Of a stretch of DNA of 15,097 nucleotides, positions 1 to 6,875 are shown piece after piece. The first letter of the stretch is position 1, and every line of letters starts with the position of its first letter. The notes below the pieces were generated by a model, which had not been told where the DNA came from, searched no databases, and saw only the letters and a program-made list of their open reading frames with translations. Source of the stretch: Clostridium sp. UBA5530 (GTDB lineage Bacteria; Bacillota; Clostridia; Clostridiales; Clostridiaceae); contig DINW01000029.1 in NCBI GenBank assembly GCA_002423705.1, positions 1-15,097 of the forward strand, read 5' to 3'. The translations under genes and the position numbers were made by a program.

Positions 1-707
1 CAGTTCTCTTTAAAAATCTATTTTAGTAAAGGGAAGTATGCACTGTCAGAACCACCACTGTTATTTCTAACATCAATAATCATAAAATCCTTAGATTCTA
101 TTTCTTCCCTATGTTTATTTATTAAATTTAATATGCCCCTTTCATTGATAAAATCAGACAAGGTAATAATACATACTTTATCTGATAAATTCTTGTATTC
201 ATATATGGATGGTTTTGATTTTATATTTAAATGCAATAGCTGTACATTCTTTGTTTCCCCTGTTTTGGATATTACGGTACAAACACTACCCTTCTTTATA
301 ACTTCTTTCCAAGTTTGTCTTTCCCAAGGTTGATTCTGCATATATTGTCCATAGATACTTTCAAGGTCAGGAATAGTTTTTCCATCTATTTTTAAAATAG
401 CATCTCCTAGTTGAAAACCACTTTCTAATTCTGCTGATTCAACATATAATCTATCTTCATAGCGTCTTGCTATAAATCCATTTGTAAAATCCATATTATT
501 ATTTGAGAAAAATCCTAAATGCCCATCACAAAATGCCAAAAGATATTCCCTTACAAGACACATAAAATCGTAGTCTGTCATGTGATCACTTTTTTTTATT
601 ATTTCTAAGAATTTCTCATGGTTACCAATACCAGCCTTATCTCTACACCCAGAGTAATCATTATGGATGATATCAACAATGTCATTAAAAATTTCTAAAT
701 ATTTCAT
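1..707 (-). pseudogene. S41-family (tail-specific/CtpA-like) protease, interrupted by in-frame TAG and cut by window edge
   Basis: The readable part is 229 residues from ATG at 707, with GGGGGAT as ribosome binding site. It shows the N-terminal half of an S41 peptidase: a DGHLGF motif at 61-66, a PDZ-like segment around 93-125 (FQLGDAILKIDGK), and the start of the protease core, IIDVRNNSGGSDSAYFPLL, at about 210-228. The family's catalytic serine and lysine lie downstream of this glycine-rich motif, so the 229-residue product cannot be a working protease. The stop is TAG at 18-20; the 17 bases beyond it stay open in the same frame and read IFKEN, a plausible continuation, which suggests one nonsense change (for example from a Tyr codon) rather than a natural end. 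No signal peptide or membrane segment is visible. It follows the TPR gene by 77 bases with no obvious terminator between and may be co-transcribed. Family call is firm; the pseudogene status depends on sequence beyond the window. Confidence 0.6.
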
Positions 708-784
708 TTTCTATCCCCCTAATATTTCTCTATGGAAATCACTTAAATACTATTATTCTTTAAAAGAAAATATAACCCTTTTTT

Positions 785-1117
785 TTATTGAAATTCCGGA
801 CAGTCCTCTTCATTATATGCTGGTTTTCTTTTTGTAGAAAAGCCTCCATAATTCTCCATATTATATCGAGCTGGCAAATAGGTAGGATCTAGAGACCAAG
901 CTGCTCTAAAATGCTTCATTGCATCAGCATGTTTTCCTTGCTTCTCCAAAAAAATTCCATATAAATTATGGGGATGGGGTTCATGGGGATATTGTGCCAT
1001 AATAGTGCGAAGGAGCTCATCACATTTATGAAATTCTCTATTATCAATTAAATCATGTATTTTAATTATCATATTTTCTAACTCATCCTTTATTTCATTA
1101 TTAATATTTCTTTCCAT
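785..1117 (-). CDS. small TPR-repeat protein
   Basis: A 110-residue soluble protein. Residues 30-80 form tandem helical hairpins typical of tetratricopeptide repeats: a first unit around CDELLRTIMAQYPHEPHPHN, then YGIFLEKQGKHADAMKHFRAAWSLDP at about 53-78, with the usual small/aromatic pattern and the closing DP. TPRs are protein-protein docking surfaces; the partner cannot be told. The N-terminal 25 residues are charged and probably helical; the C-terminus is short, acidic and possibly disordered. The start is fixed by a strong AAGGAGG seven bases upstream. A TATAAT -10 box and four TGTGA-type half-sites lie directly upstream (separate entry), and the two-component regulator gene ends 184 bases upstream behind a terminator. 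This suggests a regulated monocistronic or TPR-S41 unit. No function can be assigned. Confidence 0.75.
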   Translation of the reverse strand: MERNINNEIKDELENMIIKIHDLIDNREFHKCDELLRTIMAQYPHEPHPHNLYGIFLEKQGKHADAMKHFRAAWSLDPTYLPARYNMENYGGFSTKRKPAYNEEDCPEFQ

Positions 1118-1149
1118 TTGAAAGCCTCCTTGTAATTATCTTCTACGGT

Positions 1150-1216
1150 ATTATACTAACAAATATGCTGTGAATTTAGTGTGAAAAAGAAGGCTTCTAT
1201 GTGAGATTTCTGTGAG
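1150..1216 (-). promoter_or_regulatory. promoter with four direct-repeat half-sites (PhoP/OmpR-type spacing) before the TPR gene
   Basis: The -10 box TATAAT lies at 1150-1155 with no good -35 at the right distance. Upstream sit two direct-repeat pairs, written on the plus strand: TGTGAA-N5-TGTGAA at 1169-1185 and TGTGAG-N5-TGTGAG at 1200-1216. Read in the gene's direction these are TTCACA-N5-TTCACA and CTCACA-N5-CTCACA. The 11-base repeat period is that of OmpR/PhoB/PhoP-family dimers, and TT(A/C/T)ACA-N5 repeats are the known Bacillus PhoP pattern. The proximal pair covers the -35 position, as in activator-dependent promoters with a poor -35. The nearest candidate regulator is the OmpR/KdpE-like protein encoded immediately upstream; that link is inference. 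Confidence 0.55.
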
Positions 1217-1252
1217 AAAATAAAAACTACCTTAGCATTGCTGCCAAAGTAG
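1214..1252 (-). terminator. rho-independent terminator after the response regulator gene
   Basis: In the minus-strand RNA a 10-bp stem (CUACUUUGGC pairing with GCUAAGGUAG, two G-U pairs) closes a six-base loop and is followed by UUUUUAUUUU. It begins about 50 bases after the response regulator stop and ends the peptidase E-kinase-regulator unit before the TPR promoter. Confidence 0.75.
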
Positions 1253-1300
1253 CTTCATATTTTTATCTCTGGTATACCCGATGTAGCATTTCTGCTGAAC

Positions 1301-2011
1301 TTAAGTTTCATTTGATTCACCAACCAGCCTATATCCAACCCCCACTTCAGTAATAATATATCTTGGTTTGGCAGGTATTTCCTCTATTTTACGCCTTAGT
1401 GCTGCCATCAATGCTCTCAATGCCTGAGTATCAGAACCATAATTTGCTCCCCATATCTCTTTCAGTATATAACCTGTAGTTATTACCTTCCCTGAATTCC
1501 TAGATAAGAGCAATAGCATATTATATTCCATTGGAGTAACATGAATCTCATTTCCTTTTAATTTTACTAAGTGACTATCATAATCAATTTCTAAGTTCCC
1601 AATTTTAAACACATTGTCCTTCTTCTTTAGTCCTCTTTGGTAGTAATGTCTTACTGCAACCCTTATCCTAGCTAATAATTCAGTAGCTGAAAAAGGCTTG
1701 GTCAAATAATCATCAGCCCCTGAATCTAAAGCCGCTACCTTTTCTTTATCCTGGTCCCTTGCTGATACGACAATTATTGGCATTTCAGACCACTCTCTGA
1801 TTTTATTAATAACCTCCATGCCGTCTATATCTGGAAGTCCTAAATCTAATAGCATTAAATCTATCTTTTCGCATAGGATACTATTTAATGCTGATTTACC
1901 ATTTTCCACTGTAAATACCTTATATCCTTCCTTTTCTAAGGAATACTTTATAAAATTTCTTATTTGATTATCATCTTCTACTACAAGAATGTTTTCTCCA
2001 AAATTGCTCAT
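1301..2011 (-). CDS. OmpR/PhoB-family response regulator, KdpE-like
   Basis: A 236-residue DNA-binding response regulator of normal family length. The receiver domain (about 6-120) has the acidic pocket EDD at 12-14, the phospho-acceptor Asp56 in LLLDLGLPD, Ser83 in VVSAR and Lys105 in TKPF. The C-terminal winged-helix domain (about 135-231) has the OmpR-type elements TPMEYNMLLLLSRN, an alanine-rich recognition-helix region ALRALMAALRRKIEE and the ending YIITEVGVGYRL. The last is closest to KdpE. Its ATG sits one base after the kinase stop and its ribosome binding site AAGGAGGAT is made of the kinase's last codons, so translation is coupled. It presumably receives phosphate from the adjacent kinase. 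The KdpE resemblance does not prove control of potassium transport: no kdpFABC genes are in view. The nearby OmpR-spaced repeats at 1169-1216 are a possible target. Confidence 0.9.
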   Translation of the reverse strand: MSNFGENILVVEDDNQIRNFIKYSLEKEGYKVFTVENGKSALNSILCEKIDLMLLDLGLPDIDGMEVINKIREWSEMPIIVVSARDQDKEKVAALDSGADDYLTKPFSATELLARIRVAVRHYYQRGLKKKDNVFKIGNLEIDYDSHLVKLKGNEIHVTPMEYNMLLLLSRNSGKVITTGYILKEIWGANYGSDTQALRALMAALRRKIEEIPAKPRYIITEVGVGYRLVGESNET

Positions 2012-2012
2012 T

Positions 2013-3530
2013 TTAATCCTCCTTAATTGGAAGGGTAAAACTGAAAACAGCCCCTTTCTTATGGTACCTATTTTTTCCTTCTATGGTTCCGCCATGTGCT
2101 TTTATTATAGCTTGGCATATTGTAAGTCCTAATCCTATACCATGCTTGGAATCAGCACCTCTAGTATTGGACGTATAAAACATTGTAAAAATATTAGGTA
2201 AATCTTCTTCTTTTATTCCTTCTCCTTCATCTATAACAGAAAACTTAACCTCATTAAATTCTTCATTGTTTTCAACTTTAATCTTAATTTCATCTTCAGT
2301 GTTACAATGTTTTATTGCATTATCTAATAAATTAATCAGTACTTGCTCAATTAATTTTCCATCCATAGGAATTAGAATCAAATCCTGTGGTATATCAACT
2401 TTTATATCATAATTTATGTAGCGCTTATTAATATGTGCTATAGAACTACCAATGATTTCTTCAACTGCTTCTAGTTCCTTATTTAAAATTAGTCTGCCCT
2501 CTTGTAACCTAGTTAAATTTAGTATGTTTTCTACTAATGATTTAAGCCAATCAGCATCCTGATAAATTCCTCTCTCTAATTCAAATCTAGGGTCTTCCTC
2601 TTTTGTCATGTCCATAAGCATTTCAGAAGTTCCCATTATCCCTGATAATGGTGTTCTTAAATCATGAGATATGGCCCTTAATAAATTTCCACGATACCTT
2701 TCCTGGATCATTGCCTCATTAGTTTTAATTTTTTGTTGTGCTTGTCTATATCTATCCATTGCCAAAGCTGTACTCTCTGTCATAACTCTAAGTATACTTT
2801 TTTGAGATTCACTTAATGTTTCTGCCTTTTCCTTTGGTATTCTAATAATTCCCAATACATTTTCCTGACCATATAAAGGCCAGTAATAAAACTGGGTACC
2901 TACATAATAATCAGTATGAATAGCTTCTATATAATTCTTCATTTCATCTATATCATCTGTTTTACCATAGACAAATTTCCCATCTACGTCCTGTTCTATA
3001 AATGTATTTTCAGGAACTCCACTTTCATCGAAGCAAAGACACGCCGTATGGCAATCTATCATGTCACTTATAAAACTAGTAGCAATTTCTGTGATTGACT
3101 TCATGCTTTTTGCATCCGTCAACTGGTTTGTAAGCTGATATAGTGCTCTTGTTTCCAACTCCTTTTGCTCAGCTTCTATGGCACTTTGCTTTACCCTTGA
3201 AGTAAGTGCACTTGTAATTATGGCTGTAATGGTCATAATAGCAAAAGTTATTATATAATTAGGATCATTAACCGAAAATGTAAAATAGGGGGAAGTAAAA
3301 AGATAATTGAAGGCAAATGTAGCAATTAAGGATGCCATAATACCATAAACATATCCATAGGTTAATCTTGCTGTTAAAAGTACAGACAATATGTATATAA
3401 TTACAATATTTGTTTCTGGAAACTTTGCTTTTCTAAATAAAATTCCTATTATTGATGCTCCTCCTGAAAACAGAATCATTAACAATAATGAACTTATAAC
3501 TTGAGCATTTTTACTAAATTTTTTATCCAT
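2013..3530 (-). CDS. membrane sensor histidine kinase, KdpD-like core without the KdpD N-terminal domains
   Basis: 505 residues from the ATG at 3530 (GGGAAGTG lies upstream; an in-frame TTG at 3548 would add six residues but has a weaker site). Four hydrophobic segments at about 11-32, 42-56, 60-80 and 92-112 form the DUF4118 membrane region of KdpD. A linker and a GAF-like domain follow (about 125-255). The HisKA motif AISHDLRTPLSG places the phospho-histidine at His289. The ATPase domain has the N box NLLDNAIKH (400-408), the G1 box DEGEGI (434-439) and the G2 box GIGLGL (464-469). Classical KdpD is near 900 residues and starts with KdpD/Usp domains, absent here, so this is one of the short KdpD-like kinases common in Clostridia; its signal is unknown. 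It is 44 bases after the peptidase E-like gene with no terminator between, and is coupled to the response regulator. Confidence 0.88.
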   Translation of the reverse strand: MDKKFSKNAQVISSLLLMILFSGGASIIGILFRKAKFPETNIVIIYILSVLLTARLTYGYVYGIMASLIATFAFNYLFTSPYFTFSVNDPNYIITFAIMTITAIITSALTSRVKQSAIEAEQKELETRALYQLTNQLTDAKSMKSITEIATSFISDMIDCHTACLCFDESGVPENTFIEQDVDGKFVYGKTDDIDEMKNYIEAIHTDYYVGTQFYYWPLYGQENVLGIIRIPKEKAETLSESQKSILRVMTESTALAMDRYRQAQQKIKTNEAMIQERYRGNLLRAISHDLRTPLSGIMGTSEMLMDMTKEEDPRFELERGIYQDADWLKSLVENILNLTRLQEGRLILNKELEAVEEIIGSSIAHINKRYINYDIKVDIPQDLILIPMDGKLIEQVLINLLDNAIKHCNTEDEIKIKVENNEEFNEVKFSVIDEGEGIKEEDLPNIFTMFYTSNTRGADSKHGIGLGLTICQAIIKAHGGTIEGKNRYHKKGAVFSFTLPIKED

Positions 3531-3574
3531 ATTTTCACTTCCCAACAAAATGAATCTCTTTTACATTAGTATAG

Positions 3575-4216
3575 TTACGAAACTTTTTTAATTTGTCCCT
3601 TGTCAATGACAAAAATATTCCCTAAAAAAGATTTTATTCCGTTTTCTTCTATTATCATGGCATTATCACAAACCCCATAGATTGTATATTCCTTTGATAA
3701 TTCAATTATTTCATTAGGAATTTTATCTTTATTAAAATGTGGCTCAACAGATATATCTACTAATCCTAGTCCATTATATATTTCTTGTTTTTCATGACCG
3801 CAACTTACAGTACATATTGCTGTTTCTGCCATATTAATAGTTCCTGCACTCATTCCAATTATTATTCCTTCACAATTTCTAATGGACTGTAATAATCCGT
3901 AAGCTTTAAGATATTCATATTGGGTAGGAGTGTCTCCCCCTGAAAGCCACAGAACATCTGCACTTTTTATTAACATCATTGCCTGATCTTTAGACATACG
4001 GCTATCCACCACATACTTATTTTCAAAATCTATTCCCTTTTCCACAAACATATTAAGAAAAAAAGTATAATAATCATCAGTTATATCATGATTTTTTTCA
4101 AATTCAGAGGCCACGAAAACAAAACTCCTCTTTTTTTGAATAAGTCTCTTCAACTCTATTGCTACGTCATCTGGAAAACCATGTTGAAACATACTTGTGA
4201 GAATTCTTACTCCCAT
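3575..4216 (-). CDS. peptidase E-like (S51 family) serine hydrolase
   Basis: A 213-residue cytoplasmic protein of the class I glutamine-amidotransferase-like fold used by peptidase E and cyanophycinase. Visible motifs are LWLSGGDTP at 89-97, the nucleophile elbow GMSAG at 121-125 (Ser123 in place of the amidotransferase Cys), and EPHF at 158-161, with His160 the likely catalytic histidine. Peptidase E of enteric bacteria cleaves Asp-X dipeptides; clostridial and listerial homologues are mostly uncharacterised, so substrate is uncertain. The start has a very strong AAAGGAGGGGAAGGAG upstream, and a good sigma-A promoter lies at 4241-4269. It is the first gene of an apparent operon with the histidine kinase and response regulator, an arrangement that hints at a link to the sensed condition but does not prove it. 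Confidence 0.85.
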   Translation of the reverse strand: MGVRILTSMFQHGFPDDVAIELKRLIQKKRSFVFVASEFEKNHDITDDYYTFFLNMFVEKGIDFENKYVVDSRMSKDQAMMLIKSADVLWLSGGDTPTQYEYLKAYGLLQSIRNCEGIIIGMSAGTINMAETAICTVSCGHEKQEIYNGLGLVDISVEPHFNKDKIPNEIIELSKEYTIYGVCDNAMIIEENGIKSFLGNIFVIDKGQIKKVS

Positions 4217-4240
4217 ACTCCTTCCCCTCCTTTAAATCAA

Positions 4241-4269
4241 AGTATATCACTTCTTAAATTGTAAGTGAA
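4241..4269 (-). promoter_or_regulatory. sigma-A promoter of the peptidase E-kinase-regulator unit
   Basis: The -35 box TTCACT (4264-4269) and -10 box TATACT (4241-4246) are separated by exactly 17 bases, 25 bases upstream of the peptidase E-like start codon. Four of six and five of six positions match consensus. Farther upstream, 4290-4314 is an AT-rich 8-bp inverted repeat (ATTTTATC/GATAAAAT) that could be an operator; nothing else is evident in the 205-base gap apart from the GNAT terminator. Confidence 0.6.
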
Positions 4270-4369
4270 TAATATATATCACATTATTAATTTTATCTAA
4301 TATAATGATAAAATCTCCTTAGATTAAAAATAATAGAGGATAAAGTGTTACAGTAGGTGGACATCAGAT

Positions 4370-4408
4370 AAAAACAAATGCCGCAAACTAATGCTTTGCG
4401 ACATTTGA
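4370..4408 (-). terminator. rho-independent terminator after the GNAT gene
   Basis: The RNA arms CAAAUGUCGCAAA and UUUGCGGCAUUUG pair over 13 positions (one G-U) around a seven-base loop and are followed by UUUUUAUC. It begins 14 bases after the stop codon at 4422-4424. It is closely related in sequence and structure to the rpsI terminator. Confidence 0.85.
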
Positions 4409-4421
4409 AAGTATAATTTTT

Positions 4422-5132
4422 TTATTTTCTAGCTTTCAATTTCAACTGCACTTCATAAAGAAATGATTGACTTTCCCTGTTAATAAGCAAAGTGTCTTCC
4501 ACTGCCAGTCCAATGGTTTCTCCCATAATAGTGAAGCGCTTTACTTTACTATCCTCCACTGCCTTTCTAATAAAGTCTTCATCTTGAAACTCTTTGGGTA
4601 TTGAAGTTCCTTCTTTCTTTTCATTTTCAATAAGTTGAAGAAAATCATCAATATCCTCCTGGTCTGCAGTAACCATGCCCACTTTAGGCTCATTAGTTAA
4701 GGGCAACGTCATCACAATTTCATCATCTTCAACTTCACCATTTTCCATGAATCCTAATGAATGGTATAATTCACGGGCAATAGTATTGTTAGATACATAA
4801 TCTAGATGTATTAAATCAAACTTACCTTCCTCACGAACAAGTTTTATAATAATCTCTAATGCTTTTTTCCCATAGCCTTTTTGTTGATACTGAGGTCCAA
4901 TCATAAATCTCCAAATACCTACTGTACGTTCCCCCTCATCCCAGTCTAACATTACGAATCCAACCACTTCTTCCCCCTCACATATTGCAAAGGGACGTGC
5001 CTCCTCATAATATAGCCATGCTTGGGCAAGGGACACAACGTTACTTGCTACAAAACAAGCCTGATCTGGTGGCAACTTCATATCAATAACCTTCTTAAAA
5101 TTATGTTTATTAACCCTTTCAAGTGTAATCAT
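4422..5132 (-). CDS. GNAT-family N-acetyltransferase, spermidine/diamine acetyltransferase (BltD)-like, with extra C-terminal domain
   Basis: A 236-residue protein. Residues 1-145 are a complete GNAT domain: strand-helix start ITLERVNKHNFKKVIDMKL, acetyl-CoA pyrophosphate loop QQKGYGKKA at 83-91, and motif B NNTIARELYHSLGF at 115-128 with the tyrosine usually acting as general acid. The layout is close to BltD-type polyamine acetyltransferases, about 150 residues long. Residues 146-236 are an added, charged segment that I do not recognise, ending in a basic LKARK. The substrate is unproven; polyamine or an amino sugar is possible. The start ATG has only a weak GGGA ribosome binding site (GATGGGATAGCTG), suggesting low expression. 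It lies 51 bases after the helix-hairpin-helix gene, without a terminator between, so it may be read from the promoter at 5864-5892, and it ends with a strong terminator. Confidence 0.8.
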   Translation of the reverse strand: MITLERVNKHNFKKVIDMKLPPDQACFVASNVVSLAQAWLYYEEARPFAICEGEEVVGFVMLDWDEGERTVGIWRFMIGPQYQQKGYGKKALEIIIKLVREEGKFDLIHLDYVSNNTIARELYHSLGFMENGEVEDDEIVMTLPLTNEPKVGMVTADQEDIDDFLQLIENEKKEGTSIPKEFQDEDFIRKAVEDSKVKRFTIMGETIGLAVEDTLLINRESQSFLYEVQLKLKARK

Positions 5133-5183
5133 CAGCTATCCCATCTTTCTATTGTTGATTAATATAATACCAATATTTTGTTA

Positions 5184-5828
5184 TTATTTACCTAAATATG
5201 GTAATATTTTAGATACTGCTATTTGTGTTTTTAATTCTTTTAATAATGGGACTTCTTCTTCCCATCCATTTTCTATAATCTGTTTTTCTATCTGTTTTTG
5301 AATGTCCTTTGCATCTTTATCAACAAAATCTTTAATACTCTTATATCCACATTTAAAGTATAATTTAGATCTAATACTTTTCACCCCTGGTAACCTCATT
5401 AAATCACACAAGGAGAATAACTTGTCAATTTCGGCATTATCTATTCCATACTTATTTGCCATATCATTATATTTACTATTTTCATACATTATTATATATT
5501 CTTTAGACTTTTTAATTCCATTAGCAGATAGATTATTGATAAAATAAGAATCTATGCAATGGATTTCTGATAACTTTCTGTCTTTAAAATCATGAAGATG
5601 TAAAAAAGAATTTAATAGCTTTATATTATCAACACTGTATTTTGTTATATTTCCCAATTCCTCAAAAGTATAGTTAAAAAAAGTATATTTATCCATAATA
5701 TTATTTAGTATCAAAGCTTATATTAACCCGTGGCCAATGGGTATAAGTTCATAATATCTCTTGAGGGTTGTAACCTCATTCAAAACATAGGGCAAGTCCC
5801 TTATGAAAATATTATCAAATTCCTTCAT
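5184..5828 (-). pseudogene. DUF4332-like helix-hairpin-helix protein, apparently split by in-frame TAA
   Basis: Two open segments share one frame. The first (5718-5828, 36 residues, MKEFDNIFIRDLPYVLNEV...) has its own consensus promoter and an AGGA site before ATG; an in-frame ATG at 5840 is an alternative start. It ends at TAA 5718-5720. Two codons later the frame reopens at a TTG (5714) for 176 residues with no recognisable ribosome binding site. In this second part, residues 64-146 match the DUF4332 pattern of two helix-hairpin-helix units: a segment around NGIKKSKEYIIMYENSKYND, then CDLMRLPGVKSIRSKLYFKC and YKSIKDFVDKDAKDI. Such folds bind DNA or act as docking modules. The simplest reading is one gene of about 215 codons broken by a stop. 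The alternative is a short leader peptide followed by a separately translated protein (5184-5714, or from ATG at 5696). DUF4332 similarity is moderately sure; the N-terminal part I do not recognise. Confidence 0.55.
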
Positions 5829-5863
5829 AGCTATCCTCATAAAATTCCTATTATATTTGCTTT

Positions 5864-5892
5864 ATTGTACTATGTTTTAAATATATTGTCAA
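5864..5892 (-). promoter_or_regulatory. sigma-A promoter upstream of the split helix-hairpin-helix gene
   Basis: TTGACA (5887-5892) and TACAAT (5864-5869) are spaced by exactly 17 bases, 35 bases upstream of the ATG at 5828. This is the main evidence that the 36-residue segment is the true 5' end of the gene. The rest of the gap up to the rpsI terminator (5893-5969) shows no further feature. Confidence 0.75.
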
Positions 5893-5969
5893 ACAAAATA
5901 GATTTTTCCACATATGGTTTATTACAATTCTCCTAACAATTTAGGTAAAGTCTAAACTAATTTTCCCTA

Positions 5970-6011
5970 TATAAACAAAAATCCCACAAACCAATGGTTT
6001 GCGGGATTTGC
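5970..6011 (-). terminator. rho-independent terminator of rplM-rpsI
   Basis: RNA arms AAAUCCCGCAAACC and GGUUUGUGGGAUUU pair perfectly apart from one G-U, with a three-base AUU loop, followed by UUGUUUAUA. It starts 12 bases after the rpsI stop codon at 6024-6026. Confidence 0.9.
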
Positions 6012-6023
6012 AAAATAATAATA

Positions 6024-6416
6024 TTATCTTTTTGAAAATTGTGGTGATCTTCTAGCTTTCTTAAGACCGTATTTCTTTCTTTCCTTCATTCTTGGGTCTC
6101 TTGTTAAGAATCCAGCTCTCTTTAGATCACTCTTTACGTTCTCATCAGCTTTTAATAAAGCTCTAGATATTCCGTGTCTTATAGCTCCTGCTTGACCTGT
6201 AAGTCCACCACCGTGTACGTTAACTATAACATCAAACTTTTCTTTTGTTCCAGTTAAAACTAAAGGTTGATTAACTACAACTCTTAAAGTTTCTAGTCCA
6301 AAATAATTTTCAATGTCTCTCTTATTAACTACTACTCTACCTTCTCCTGGTACAAGTATTACTCTTGCGATAGACTTCTTTCTTCTTCCAGTTGCCATAT
6401 ATTGAACCTTAGCCAT
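6024..6416 (-). CDS. rpsI: 30S ribosomal protein S9
   Basis: A 130-residue protein, the normal bacterial S9 length. It begins AKVQYMATGRRKKSIARVILVPG, contains VNVHGGGLTGQAGAIRHGISRALL, and ends with the basic tail LKKARRSPQFSKR, whose C-terminal arginine reaches the ribosomal P site in known structures. S9 is a core protein of the small-subunit head. GGAGG lies nine bases upstream of the ATG at 6416. It follows rplM by 21 bases in the same reading frame, the universal L13-S9 pair, and shares the promoter at 6981-7009 and the terminator at 5970-6011. Nothing is missing or unusual in the protein. Confidence 0.98.
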   Translation of the reverse strand: MAKVQYMATGRRKKSIARVILVPGEGRVVVNKRDIENYFGLETLRVVVNQPLVLTGTKEKFDVIVNVHGGGLTGQAGAIRHGISRALLKADENVKSDLKRAGFLTRDPRMKERKKYGLKKARRSPQFSKR

Positions 6417-6437
6417 CTCAATTCCTCCTCTCAGCTA

Positions 6438-6872
6438 CTAGTACTTTAACTCAAGTACTTCTGGTTGTTGTGCTTCGTGATTGTGCTCTGCACCTCTGTA
6501 AACCTTAAGCTTCTTAAGCATTTTTCTTCCTAAAACTCCATTTGGAAGCATTCTTCTTACAGCCTCTTCAAATACAAATTCAGGCTTCTTTTCTAGTGCC
6601 ACCCTATAAGGAGTTTCCTTTAATCCGCCTGGATATAAAGAGTGATGTCTTAACATTTTTTGATCTAATTTCTTTCCTGTTAAAACTACCTTCTCTGCAT
6701 TTATTACTATAACGAAGTCTCCTGTATCAACATTTGGAGTAAATGTTGGCTTATGTTTTCCTCTTAATATTGAAGCAACTTGGCTAGCAACTCTTCCTAG
6801 TGGCTTTCCTGCTGCATCAACTACATACCATTTTCTCTCAACCTCTTGTGGTTTAGCAATGTATGATTTCAT
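6438..6872 (-). CDS. rplM: 50S ribosomal protein L13
   Basis: 144 residues from the second of two adjacent ATG codons (6872), which is seven bases from GGAGG and gives the family's usual MKSYIAKP start; starting at 6875 would add one Met. Characteristic segments are ERKWYVVDAAGKPLGRVAS, NVDTGDFVIVINAEK and the C-terminal block around KVYRGAEHNHEAQQPEVLEL. L13 is an early-assembling large-subunit protein. It is first gene of the rplM-rpsI unit, after a perfect-consensus promoter and a structured leader of about 100 bases that probably carries L13 autoregulation. It is the only intact gene in the window ending in TAG rather than TAA, and that TAG is in frame with rpsI. Confidence 0.98.
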   Translation of the reverse strand: MKSYIAKPQEVERKWYVVDAAGKPLGRVASQVASILRGKHKPTFTPNVDTGDFVIVINAEKVVLTGKKLDQKMLRHHSLYPGGLKETPYRVALEKKPEFVFEEAVRRMLPNGVLGRKMLKKLKVYRGAEHNHEAQQPEVLELKY

Positions 6873-6875
6873 CAT

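Noticed and set aside
2916..3098. Short plus-strand open frames opposite the kinase, S41, ecfA1, rpsM and map genes
   Set aside because: All lie antisense to solid genes, lack start signals and show no recognisable motif.
1301..3530. True kdpDE potassium-transport regulators
   Set aside because: The kinase lacks the KdpD and Usp domains and no kdpFABC genes are in view, so the gene symbols are withheld.
4290..4314. AT-rich 8-bp inverted repeat before the peptidase E-like gene as a terminator or operator
   Set aside because: Nearly all A/T with a nine-base loop and no U-run; in a region this AT-rich such repeats occur by chance, so it is noted only within the promoter entry.
5133..5183. Separate promoter for the GNAT gene
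   Set aside because: TATATT and TATTAT are present but no -35 box lies at 16-18 bases; read-through from the upstream gene is simpler.
5302..5547. Plus-strand hydrophobic 81-codon frame
   Set aside because: Hydrophobicity comes from reading an AT-rich helical protein gene backwards; no start signals.
5730..5936. Plus-strand 68-codon frame in the gap before rpsI's terminator
   Set aside because: No promoter or ribosome binding site on that strand; the minus strand here holds a promoter, ribosome binding site and coding start that explain the sequence better.
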